Part shown: piece after piece, positions 1 to 6,118 of the stretch | Layout of the letters: every line of letters begins with the position of its first letter | Numbering within the stretch: the first letter of the stretch is position 1 | Position numbers and translations under genes: made by a program | Notes under the pieces: model-generated | Seen by the model: only the letters and a program-made list of their open reading frames with translations | Databases searched by the model: none | What the model was told of the DNA's origin: nothing | Origin: Lysobacterales bacterium | GTDB taxonomy: Bacteria; Pseudomonadota; Gammaproteobacteria; Xanthomonadales; Xanthomonadaceae | Length of the DNA stretch: 6,118 nt | NCBI GenBank assembly: GCA_015655035.1 | Contig: JAATFS010000117.1 | Coordinates: forward strand, 1 to 6,118 | Direction of reading: 5' to 3'

Positions 1-58
1 GACCCGCGCGCTAGCGCAGGTTTTGCAGCGGTGTCCACGCATGCGGCATCATCGCCCC

Positions 59-661
59 ATGCACGCTTGCCGTCTCCCCGCCATCGCTCGATTGCCGCTG
101 TTGCTGGCCTTGCTGGCGCCCCTGCTGGGCCTGGCGCAGGCACCGTCGGCGCCGGCGTCCGATGGCGCCAACTCCAAATCCTCGGCCGGTAGCCGGCCTG
201 GCAGCGGCGACGCCTGGATCGACCGCCAGCTGGACGATATCGATGCCTACGCGCAGCGCTATCCGGACAGTTTCCTCGACGAAGTGGCGCGCTATGCCGG
301 GGTGCCGCGCGGCTACGTGCAGGCCTTGCTGCAGCAACGGCACTGGCGCGCCGGCGATATCTATTTCGCCTGCTTCTGGGCGTACGCCATGAACCTTTCC
401 TGCCGTCAGGTCGTGCAGGCCTGGAGCCAGGATCATGCCGACGGCTGGGAGGGCGTGGTTGAACGCCTGCCGGTACAGCCGGACAACCTGCACTATCGTG
501 CGCTGCGCCACGCCATCGTCGCCAGCTACGACCGCTGGGATCGTCCGATCGTGCTGGACGCGACCTTGCAGCGGCAACTGGGCGATCGCGCGCAGCGGCA
601 CAACAAGGCGGTCGAGGCGGCCGAGGTCACGGAAGCGGCCGACAAGGCGCGTCTGCGCTAG
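59..661 (+). CDS. Unrecognised exported protein, about 200 aa
   Basis: I do not recognise this protein. From the ATG at 59 it is 200 residues long. It opens with a good Sec signal peptide: a short n-region with Arg5 and Arg11, a hydrophobic core at about residues 12-24 (LPLLLALLAPLLG), and an AQA|PSA cleavage site after residue 28. A low-complexity Ser/Ala/Gly/Pro linker follows (about 29-50). A compact, apparently folded part covers about 51-170, rich in aromatic residues, with only two cysteines after the signal peptide (Cys105 in YFACFWAY and Cys115 in LSCRQVV). The tail (about 171-200) is charged and probably helical. The product is therefore likely periplasmic or secreted, and the two cysteines could form a disulfide. 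Strong G/C at third codon positions supports this strand. In-frame starts also exist at 41 (ATG) and 23 (TTG). None of the three has a clear Shine-Dalgarno, and 59 was chosen because it gives the tidiest signal peptide. The gene is followed by 150 bp before the next gene, with no terminator seen. Confidence 0.8.
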   Translation: MHACRLPAIARLPLLLALLAPLLGLAQAPSAPASDGANSKSSAGSRPGSGDAWIDRQLDDIDAYAQRYPDSFLDEVARYAGVPRGYVQALLQQRHWRAGDIYFACFWAYAMNLSCRQVVQAWSQDHADGWEGVVERLPVQPDNLHYRALRHAIVASYDRWDRPIVLDATLQRQLGDRAQRHNKAVEAAEVTEAADKARLR

Positions 662-780
662 CGGCATCGGCTGGACGCTGGCGCAACGGCAGGCGAATGG
701 CGTCATGCCCTTCCGAAATGATGCCAGTTGTTGCCGTGCAGCTGGCTGTGATCGGCTAACGTCGGCGAGAATGCGGCGTT

Positions 781-795
781 GCCGGACTCTCCGGC
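781..795. promoter_or_regulatory. Inverted repeat just upstream of the hglS-like gene
   Basis: GCCGGACTCTCCGGC is a perfect 6-bp inverted repeat around a 3-base centre, and it ends 16 bp before the chosen ATG at 812. It could be a protein-binding dyad, a small hairpin in the leader RNA, or chance in GC-rich DNA. No T-run follows it, so it is not a terminator for the preceding gene. A function is not shown. Confidence 0.25.
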
Positions 796-811
796 CAGCC
801 AGACTGCCCCG

Positions 812-2179
812 ATGCGCGCGCCCGCCATGGTTTCCCCCGATCAGATCCGCAGCCTGTTCGCGCAGGCGATGTCGGATATGTACCGCGCCGAGGTGCCGCT
901 GTACGGCACGCTGATGGAGTTGGTGGCGCAGGTCAACGCGACCACTTTACAAGCCGACCCGGCACTGGCCGCGCAGCTCCAGCGCAATGGCGAGCGTGCG
1001 CGCCTGGACGTGGAGCGCCATGGCGCGATCCGGGTCGGCACGGCGCAGGAGCTGGCTACGCTGCGACGGCTGTTCGCGGTGATGGGCATGCATCCGGTGG
1101 GCTATTACGACCTGTCGGTGGCCGGGGTGCCGGTGCATTCCACCGCGTTCCGCCCGGTCGACGAGGCGGCGCTGGCACGCAATCCGTTCCGCGTGTTCAC
1201 CTCGCTGCTGCGCCTGGAGCTGGTCGAGGATGCGGCCTTGCGCGAACACGCGGCGCGGATTCTCGCGGATCGGCAGATCTTCACCCCGGCCGCATTGACG
1301 TTGATCGAGCGCAGCGAGCGCGAGGGTGGATTGAACGAAGAGCACGCGCGCCAGTTCGTCGCCGAGGCATTGGAGACCTTTCGTTGGCATGGCGACGCCA
1401 CCGTGTCGCATAGCACCTACCAGGCGCTGGGTGATGCTCACCGGCTGATTGCCGACGTGGTCAGTTTCCACGGTCCGCACATCAATCACCTCACCCCGCG
1501 CACGCTCGACATCGATGCGGCGCAGGCGCAGATGCATGCGCGCGGGATCGATGCCAAGGCGGTGATCGAGGGGCCTCCGCGCAGGCAGTGCCCGATCCTG
1601 CTGCGGCAGACCAGCTTCAAGGCATTGGAAGAGGTGGTGCGCTTTCCGGCCGACGGCGAGGGCTCCGAACTCGGCACGCACACGGCGCGTTTCGGCGAGA
1701 TCGAGCAGCGTGGGCTGGCGCTCACGCCCAAGGGGCGCGCGCTGTACGACGCACTGTTGGCGCAGGCGCGCGCCAGCGACGCAGCTGGCAGTACCGGGGA
1801 CGATTACTCAGCGCGGCTGCAAGCTGCGTTCGCAGGGTTCCCGGACGACTATCCGACGCTGCGTCGCGAAGGGCTGGGTTATTTCCGCTATGCGCTCACT
1901 GCGGCGGGTCGGGCCGATCCGCGGGCGGTGGCGAGTTTGCCGGCCGAGGCGGCGATCGCCGCCGGTCTGGCCAGTGCGGATCCGATTGTCTACGAGGATT
2001 TCCTGCCGGTCAGTGCGGCGGGGATCTTCCAGTCGAATCTCGGGGGCGGGGAGCAGCGTGCTTATGCGGCGCACGCCAATCGGGAGGTGTTCGAGCAGGC
2101 GCTGGGGGGAGCGGTGGCGGATGAGTTCTCGATTTATGCGCGGCTTGAACGTGCTTCGTTGGAGGCGTTGGGTTGTTGA
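812..2179 (+). CDS. hglS: DUF1338/YdcJ family 2-oxoadipate dioxygenase/decarboxylase (HglS-like)
   Basis: This is a 455-residue cytosolic enzyme that matches E. coli YdcJ (about 447 aa) along its whole length as I remember that sequence. Shared blocks include VERHGAIRVGTAQELATLRR, VPVHSTAFRP, ARNPFRVFTSLLRLEL, HINHLTPRTLDID, IEGPPRR, PILLRQTSFKALEE, THTARFGEIEQRG, YEDFLPVSAAGIFQSNLG. In this family, Pseudomonas putida HglS converts 2-oxoadipate and O2 to D-2-hydroxyglutarate and CO2 in D-lysine catabolism, using a VOC-like fold and one metal ion. The likely metal ligands here are His70 (in RHGAIR), His226 (in INHLTPR) and Glu296 (in RFGEIEQ). Arg74 is the likely substrate-binding arginine. 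All are present, so the enzyme should be active. The start is uncertain. ATG 812 makes His70, Arg74 and His226 match the numbering I recall for HglS, but ATG 827 and TTG 779 are also in frame and none has a strong Shine-Dalgarno. No other lysine-catabolism gene is visible, so the physiological role in this organism is inferred. The symbol is by family. Confidence 0.93.
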   Translation: MRAPAMVSPDQIRSLFAQAMSDMYRAEVPLYGTLMELVAQVNATTLQADPALAAQLQRNGERARLDVERHGAIRVGTAQELATLRRLFAVMGMHPVGYYDLSVAGVPVHSTAFRPVDEAALARNPFRVFTSLLRLELVEDAALREHAARILADRQIFTPAALTLIERSEREGGLNEEHARQFVAEALETFRWHGDATVSHSTYQALGDAHRLIADVVSFHGPHINHLTPRTLDIDAAQAQMHARGIDAKAVIEGPPRRQCPILLRQTSFKALEEVVRFPADGEGSELGTHTARFGEIEQRGLALTPKGRALYDALLAQARASDAAGSTGDDYSARLQAAFAGFPDDYPTLRREGLGYFRYALTAAGRADPRAVASLPAEAAIAAGLASADPIVYEDFLPVSAAGIFQSNLGGGEQRAYAAHANREVFEQALGGAVADEFSIYARLERASLEALGC

Positions 2180-2213
2180 GGTTGGGTTTCGGTCCGGGAC
2201 GCTGAGCTGTGGG

Positions 2214-2239
2214 AGGGACTTCATTCCTGGTGTTTTTTT
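2214..2239 (+). terminator. REP-like short hairpin followed by a T7 run, possible terminator
   Basis: Bases 2214-2218 (AGGGA) pair with 2224-2228 (TTCCT), with one G-T pair, around a CTTCA loop. A run of seven T begins five bases later, at 2233. This lies 35 bp after the stop of the hglS-like gene, which suits a weak intrinsic terminator. The surrounding string TGTGGGAGGGACTTCA also resembles, from memory, the GTGGGAGCGACTTC half of REP-type repeats common in Xanthomonas and Pseudomonas intergenic DNA. The stem is short and the T-run is slightly displaced, so termination is only plausible. Confidence 0.35.
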
Positions 2240-2560
2240 CTTGGCTGCTGATGAGGGAGCAACAGCTACGATCACAGCAAGATCAAGATCAAGAGCTTTC
2301 GCCGCTGTTGGCACGAGTCATTTTTGTCTTGCCAAAGTAACCAGAAGCGCCTTCGCCCGACGTGAGCCGGTGCGATAGAGCCGCACCGGTCCCCTGTACT
2401 CCTCGGCGGAGATGGCATTGATCCCCTTATCCCGGGACGCGCCCAACTCACTTCGTTCAAACAGGGCGCCTCTTCGGCCACCTCCACCTGCGGTGATCGG
2501 CTCGCTTTGAGGGCGAGGTAGATCAAGGTAAAAATCACCAGCAACAGCAACAGCGGTTGG
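2240..2560. other. Non-coding convergent intergenic region, possible multicopy repeat remnant
   Basis: This stretch lies between the 3' ends of the two convergent transcription units and I see no believable gene in it. It has a short direct repeat (GATCAA twice, 2281-2292). Its inverted repeats are TTGGCA/TGCCAA (2308-2313 with 2330-2335), CCGGTGCG/CGCACCGG (2367-2374 with 2382-2389) and GCGCCC/GGGCGC (2439-2444 with 2464-2469). A CAGCAA-type repeat runs at 2540-2553. From memory, the wording (the TTTTGTCTTGCCAAAGTAACC string and the KIKIKS-like coding potential of the short repeat) is like intergenic sequence found many times in Xanthomonas genomes, where it gives rise to spurious short ORFs. 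The multicopy status is inferred. A minus-strand open frame at 2272-2550 starts with TTG and looks spurious. Confidence 0.5.
2367..2389. repeat. Perfect 8-bp inverted repeat (hairpin)
   Basis: CCGGTGCG at 2367-2374 and CGCACCGG at 2382-2389 are exact reverse complements separated by seven bases. This is the strongest stem in the intergenic region. On neither strand is it followed by a T-run, so it is not a classic intrinsic terminator. It could protect the 3' ends of the converging transcripts or belong to a repeat family. Both are inference. Confidence 0.5.
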
Positions 2561-5500
2561 CTAGGTTGTGGCTACCGGGGTGCGATTTCTTTTCTTGGCT
2601 TGGCGCCGTTCGCGGCGGCGGGTGCGCCAGTTGCGGACGTGTTGGCTCAGGCAGGAGAAGATCACGTAGAGCGCCGGGGTACTGAGCAGGGTAAGGCTTT
2701 GCGAGATCAGCAGGCCACCGATCATCGCGATGCCCAGTGGGCGACGCAGTTCCGAACCTTCGCCCAGTCCGATCGCCAGCGGTAGCGCCGCCAGGATCGC
2801 TACCATCGTGGTCATCATGATCGGGCGGAAGCGCACGATGCTGGCCTCGCGTACCGCTTCGCGTGGTGGCTTGCCGTGTTCGCGCTCGGCTACCAACGCA
2901 AAGTCGATCATCATGATCGCGTTCTTCTTGACGATGCCGATCAACAGCACCAGCGCGATCATCGAGATCACCGATAGCTCGGTATTGGTGACGTATAGCG
3001 CCAGCAGCGCGCCCATGCCGGCGGCCGGCAACGTGGACAGGATCGTCACCGGGTGGATCAGGCTCTCGTAGAGCATGCCGAGCACGATGTAGACGGTCAC
3101 GATCGCCGCCAGCAGCAGGATCACCATCGAGTTGGGGTTGAGCTGGATGTCGAAGCCGCCGCCATCGGAGAGGCGGATATCGCCAGGCATGCGCAGGCCA
3201 TCGACGGTGGACTTGATGATGGCCTCGGCCTCGCCGGTGCTGATGCCAGGGGCGAGGTTGTAGCTCAGGTCCATCGTGGTGTACTGGTTTTCGTGGGTGA
3301 TCTGCGGCGGCGCCAAGCCCGGTACCTGGTGCGCGACCGCAGTGATCGGGACCATATCGCCGTTGCGGTTGGGGATGTAGATCTGGTCCAGCGCCGCCGG
3401 TGTGGCGGTCTGCGACGGCAACGCGTTGACCACCACGCTGTACTGGTTGAGATCGGAATAGATCGTGGAGATCGAGCGCTGGCCGAAGGCGCCGTACAAC
3501 GCACCGTCGATGGCGCCGACCGAGATGCCCATGCGCGAGGCCTTGGCGCGGTCGATCACGATGTTCTGGCGCAGCCCGGAGGTGTCCACGTCGGTGCCCA
3601 CGTCGCGCAGCTTGGGGTTCTTCTTCAACGCGGCCTGTAGTTTGGGCAGCCACTCCTGCAATTGCGCCAGGTCGTTACCTTGCAGCGATACCTGATATTG
3701 CGCTCCCTGGCTGCTGCCGCCGCCACCGTCGCTGGGCAGGTCCTGGATAGCGCGCAGGCGCAGTTCCAGGTCGGGATAGCGATCGGCCTTGGCGCTGAGC
3801 CGCAACAACACCTGCGCGGTCGTCTCGTGGCGGCCCTCGTTGCGGGATTTCAGTTCGATGTTGAACGATGCGCTGGAACCCTGGCGGCTGGAGCCCAGAC
3901 GCCCGCCCACGGTCTTCACCGCAGGGTCGGCCATCAGCATGTCGGTGATGCGGCGCTGGCGGCTGACCATGTCGGCGAAGGACACCGTGGCGCTGGAACT
4001 GGCACGGCCCCAGATCAGGCCGGTGTCCTGCGGGGGGAAGTTGCCTTTCTTGACTGCGGCGAACAGGAAGATCGTCACGCCGATCATTACCAATGGCGTC
4101 AGCGACAGTAGCAATGCATGACGCAGCGAGAAATCCAGGGCCTTTGTATAGCCGCGCAGCATCCTGTCGTGCATGCGCTCCAGCCAAGCGCCGAAGCGGC
4201 CGGGATGCTCCGGCTCGCGCTGTGCCGACAGGAAGCGGCTGCACAGCGCAGGGGTCAGCGTCAGCGACACCACCATCGACACCAGGATCGCGGCCACCAG
4301 GGTCACGGTGAATTCGCGGAAGAACGCGCCGATCATGCCGCTGGCGAACAGCAGCGGGATGAATACCGCCACCAGCGAAGCCGTGATCGAGACGATGGTA
4401 AAGCCGATTTCGCGCGCGCCGGCCAGGGCCGCCTGCATGCGCGGCATGCCTTCGTCGAGATGGCGCATGATGTTCTCGATCACCACGATCGCGTCGTCGA
4501 CCACGAAGCCAATGGCGATCACCAGCGCTAGCAGGCTCAGGTTGTTGAGGGTGAAGTCGAGCATGTACATCACCAGCGCCGAGCCGGCCAGCGACAGCGG
4601 CACCGTCACCGCCGCGATCAGCGTCGGCGCCAGCCGGCGCAGGAACAGCGCCATGGTCAGCACCACCATCGCCAGGCTGATCAACAGCGTGGCCTGCACC
4701 TCGTGCAGCGAGGCGCGGATGGTCGGGGTACGGTCGAAATAAGCTTCGAGCGTGGTGCCCGGTTGCAGGTAGGTACGCAGTTCGGGAATTTGCGCCTTGA
4801 CCCTATCCACGGTCTCGACGATGTTGGCGCCGGCGCGGGTGAAGGCGTACATCAGCACGGCAGGCTTGCCGTCGAACCAGGCGGCCTGGTAGGCATCCTG
4901 CTGGCCATCGTAGACGTGGGCGACATCGCTCAAGCGCACGATGCGGCCGTTGGACTGGGTGGACACCACCAGCTGGCCGAACTCGGCGGCCTTGGCCACG
5001 GCATCGTTGGCGATGATCGCCATGGTGGTGTTGCCGTCGGACAGGAACCCGGTCGGCGAGGTCACGTTGGCCGCGCGCACCGCGTTGCGCAGATCGTCTG
5101 GAGTCAGCCCCAGCGAGTTGAGCGCGCGCATGTCCACGTCCACCCGCACGGCGGGCGTGGACGCTCCGGCGATGTCGACCGAGCTGATGCCGGTGATCTG
5201 GCGCAGTCGCTGCGCCAGCAGCGAGTCGGCGACGTTGTACAGGTCGTCTGCCGACTGCGTGTCCGACGTCAGCGCAATCGCGATCACTGGATCGTCGTTG
5301 GGATTGGCCTTCTGGTACATCGGCGTGCCGAGCCCGGAGGGCAGGTCAGCCTGCGCCGAGTTGATCGCGGTCTGCACGTCCTGCGCGGCCGAATCGATGT
5401 TGCGGTCGCTCTGGAACACCATGAACACCATGCTGCTGCCCTCCGAGCTGGAAGAGCGCATGCGGTCGACGCCCGGCAACTGGCCGAGATGACGTTCCAG

Positions 5501-5698
5501 CGGTGCGGTCACGGTCGAAGCCATGGTGCTGGCGTCGGCGCCGGACTGGGAGGCGTGCACGAACACGATGGGGATCTGGATGTTCGGCAACGCCGCCACG
5601 CCCAACCGCAGATAGCAGATCAGGCCGATCACGAACAGTCCGATCGCCAGCAGCGTGGTGCCGATAGGGCGCTTGATGAACGGGGCCGACAGGTTCAT
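2561..5698 (-). CDS. mdtC: RND multidrug efflux transporter, inner-membrane subunit (MdtC-like)
   Basis: This complete 1045-residue RND (AcrB/HAE-1) proton-driven pump is close to the usual length of MdtC (about 1025). It sits in the inner membrane and, with a periplasmic adaptor and an outer-membrane channel, exports drugs or other amphiphiles. The start MNLSAPFIKRPIGTTLL is typical of the family. The first membrane helix is at about 12-31, with a porter/docking loop at about 32-335, helices 2-6 between about 336 and 485, helix 7 near 528-547, a second large loop at about 548-856, and helices 8-12 at about 857-1013. The proton-relay residues of AcrB (D407, D408, K940, R971, T978) have clear counterparts: Asp401 and Asp402 (VVDDAIVVIEN), Lys925 (GIVKKNAIMMIDF), Arg956 and Thr963 (RFRPIMMTT). 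The cytoplasmic tail (about 1020-1038) is very basic. The gene lies 52 bp after the mdtB-like gene and both are surely co-transcribed. A strong GGAGG seven bases before the ATG fixes the start. MdtC is the nearest label; the exact substrate and subfamily symbol are inferred from similarity and gene order. Confidence 0.93.
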   Translation of the reverse strand: MNLSAPFIKRPIGTTLLAIGLFVIGLICYLRLGVAALPNIQIPIVFVHASQSGADASTMASTVTAPLERHLGQLPGVDRMRSSSSEGSSMVFMVFQSDRNIDSAAQDVQTAINSAQADLPSGLGTPMYQKANPNDDPVIAIALTSDTQSADDLYNVADSLLAQRLRQITGISSVDIAGASTPAVRVDVDMRALNSLGLTPDDLRNAVRAANVTSPTGFLSDGNTTMAIIANDAVAKAAEFGQLVVSTQSNGRIVRLSDVAHVYDGQQDAYQAAWFDGKPAVLMYAFTRAGANIVETVDRVKAQIPELRTYLQPGTTLEAYFDRTPTIRASLHEVQATLLISLAMVVLTMALFLRRLAPTLIAAVTVPLSLAGSALVMYMLDFTLNNLSLLALVIAIGFVVDDAIVVIENIMRHLDEGMPRMQAALAGAREIGFTIVSITASLVAVFIPLLFASGMIGAFFREFTVTLVAAILVSMVVSLTLTPALCSRFLSAQREPEHPGRFGAWLERMHDRMLRGYTKALDFSLRHALLLSLTPLVMIGVTIFLFAAVKKGNFPPQDTGLIWGRASSSATVSFADMVSRQRRITDMLMADPAVKTVGGRLGSSRQGSSASFNIELKSRNEGRHETTAQVLLRLSAKADRYPDLELRLRAIQDLPSDGGGGSSQGAQYQVSLQGNDLAQLQEWLPKLQAALKKNPKLRDVGTDVDTSGLRQNIVIDRAKASRMGISVGAIDGALYGAFGQRSISTIYSDLNQYSVVVNALPSQTATPAALDQIYIPNRNGDMVPITAVAHQVPGLAPPQITHENQYTTMDLSYNLAPGISTGEAEAIIKSTVDGLRMPGDIRLSDGGGFDIQLNPNSMVILLLAAIVTVYIVLGMLYESLIHPVTILSTLPAAGMGALLALYVTNTELSVISMIALVLLIGIVKKNAIMMIDFALVAEREHGKPPREAVREASIVRFRPIMMTTMVAILAALPLAIGLGEGSELRRPLGIAMIGGLLISQSLTLLSTPALYVIFSCLSQHVRNWRTRRRERRQAKKRNRTPVATT
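2901..2943. repeat. 43-bp exact direct repeat, copy 1 (in mdtC-like gene)
   Basis: This stretch is identical base for base to 6073-6115 in the mdtB-like gene. It encodes the transmembrane-10 core LIGIVKKNAIMMIDF, including the proton-relay lysine. The identity extends to synonymous positions. Confidence 0.85.
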
Positions 5699-5754
5699 GC
5701 CGACCCCTCCATCCTTACGGCGACGGCGGTCGCTTCAGTGGTGACGTGGCTCAT
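5695..5754 (-). CDS. Possible 19-residue bridging micro-ORF between mdtB-like and mdtC-like genes
   Basis: The frame reads MSHVTTEATAVAVRMEGSA and then stops. Its ATG overlaps the TGA stop of the mdtB-like gene as ATGA (5751-5754), and its own TGA overlaps the ATG of the mdtC-like gene as ATGA (5695-5698). A GGAG (5760-5763) lies five bases before its ATG. Such overlaps are typical of translational coupling, so ribosomes ending on mdtB could re-start here and be delivered to the mdtC start. The peptide has no membrane segment or recognisable motif, and any function would more likely lie in the act of translation than in the product. The alternative is a chance open frame in a 52-bp spacer, with mdtC relying on its own strong Shine-Dalgarno. 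Confidence 0.35.
   Translation of the reverse strand: MSHVTTEATAVAVRMEGSA
5706..5710 (-). promoter_or_regulatory. Shine-Dalgarno of the mdtC-like gene
   Basis: GGAGG (reading the minus strand) lies seven bases before the ATG at 5698. A second purine stretch, AAGGA, is just upstream at 5712-5716. This is the clearest ribosome-binding site in the window and decides the mdtC start. It lies inside the micro-ORF that spans the mdtB-mdtC gap. Confidence 0.75.
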
Positions 5755-6118
5755 GCGTGCTCCGGCGCGGCGTCGCCACGCAGCGCGGCACGGCGCTCGC
5801 GCCAGCCGCGCAGGCGCTCGGAGAAGCGCTCCATGTACAGGTATATCACCGGCGTGGTGTACAGCGTCACCAGCTGCGACAGCAGCAGGCCGCCGACAAT
5901 CGCAATACCCAGCGGTCGCCGCAGCTCCGAGCCGATGCCAGTGCCCAGCGCCAGCGGCAATGCGCCCAGCATCGCCGCGGCCGTGGTCATCATGATCGGG
6001 CGGAAGCGCAGCAGGCAGGCGCGGCGGATCGCCTCGTGCGCGCTGGCGCCGGTGCGGCGCGCCTCGATCGCGAAGTCGATCATCATGATCGCGTTCTTCT
6101 TGACGATGCCGATCAGCA
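5751..6118 (-). CDS. mdtB: RND multidrug efflux transporter subunit (MdtB-like), C-terminal part, cut by window edge
   Basis: Only the last 121 residues are present; the gene runs on past the end of the window. The fragment opens with LIGIVKKNAIMMIDFAI, the transmembrane-10 motif carrying the proton-relay lysine (AcrB K940 counterpart). It continues through LRFRPIMMTT, with the arginine and threonine matching AcrB R971 and T978, then the last two membrane helices (GALPLALG... and ...LGIAIVGGLLLSQLVTLYTTPVIYLYM). It ends in a short charged tail, RLRGWRERRAALRGDAAPEHA. It is clearly related to the C-terminus of the downstream mdtC-like protein but not identical to it. In Enterobacteria MdtB and MdtC assemble as a mixed trimer, and two adjacent RND genes here suggest the same arrangement. 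The adaptor gene (MdtA-like) is expected upstream, outside the window. The exact symbol is inferred from order and similarity. Confidence 0.88.
   Translation of the reverse strand, partial: LIGIVKKNAIMMIDFAIEARRTGASAHEAIRRACLLRFRPIMMTTAAAMLGALPLALGTGIGSELRRPLGIAIVGGLLLSQLVTLYTTPVIYLYMERFSERLRGWRERRAALRGDAAPEHA
6073..6115. repeat. 43-bp exact direct repeat, copy 2 (in mdtB-like gene)
   Basis: This is the partner of 2901-2943, in the same orientation and 3172 bp away. A second shared exact stretch of 29 bp, coding RFRPIMMTT, occurs at 2807-2835 and 5982-6010. The rest of the two C-termini differ at many third positions. Confidence 0.85.

Noticed and set aside
1..14. Possible end of an upstream gene (in-frame TAG at 12-14)
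   Set aside because: Three codons before a stop are not enough to support a gene.
11..706. Minus-strand open frame of 231 codons opposite the exported-protein gene
   Set aside because: It is the mirror of a high-GC coding gene. The plus frame has a signal peptide and proper G/C third-position bias; the minus frame has neither a motif nor a good start.
728..772. Possible sigma70 promoter before the hglS-like gene (TTGCCG at 731 with GCTAAC at 755, or GAGAAT at 767)
   Set aside because: Matches are weak (three to four of six bases per box) with 18-bp spacing, no better than expected by chance.
2272..2550. Minus-strand open frame of 92 codons in the convergent spacer
   Set aside because: It has a TTG start, no Shine-Dalgarno, a composition unlike a folded protein and repeats at both ends. 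It is more likely a chance frame in a repeat element.
2535..3653. Minus-strand open frame of 372 codons overlapping the 3' end of mdtC in another frame
   Set aside because: Its Arg/Pro/His-rich translation lacks any motif, while the overlapping RND frame is unmistakable.
4703..5995. Plus-strand open frame of 430 codons opposite mdtC and mdtB
   Set aside because: It crosses the mdtB-mdtC junction antisense to two certain genes, and its product is Arg/His/Gly-rich without any domain. It is a shadow of codon bias.

Overview
The window is GC-rich, with strong G/C preference at third codon positions. It looks like a gammaproteobacterial chromosome, most likely Xanthomonas or a close relative. That assignment is inferred from base composition, the style of the intergenic DNA and the gene types; no search was run.

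Layout: (1) At 59-661 (+) is an unrecognised exported protein of about 200 residues. (2) At 812-2179 (+) is a DUF1338/YdcJ-type enzyme, the HglS family of 2-oxoadipate dioxygenase/decarboxylases, with its metal-binding residues intact. (3) At 2180-2560 is a convergent intergenic stretch without a credible gene. It holds a REP-like hairpin followed by a T-run, plus several further inverted repeats. (4) At 2561-5698 (-) is a complete RND-family inner-membrane efflux pump subunit (MdtC-like) with all five recognisable proton-relay residues. (5) From 5751 to the window edge (-) is the C-terminal end of a second RND subunit (MdtB-like), transcribed in the same direction just upstream of mdtC.

The two RND genes form an mdtBC-type operon that is cut off by the window end; the periplasmic adaptor (MdtA-like) would be expected beyond 6118. 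No outer-membrane factor follows mdtC, because the next gene is convergent, so the pump must use a TolC-type channel encoded elsewhere. The mdtB-mdtC junction is unusual. A 19-codon reading frame fills the gap exactly and shares an ATGA overlap with the stop of mdtB at one end and with the start of mdtC at the other, and it has its own GGAG at good spacing.

The two plus-strand genes have no visible functional link to the efflux pump. I see no mobile element, CRISPR array, tRNA or rRNA. Apart from the junction micro-ORF and the unknown exported protein, this is an ordinary chromosomal region.
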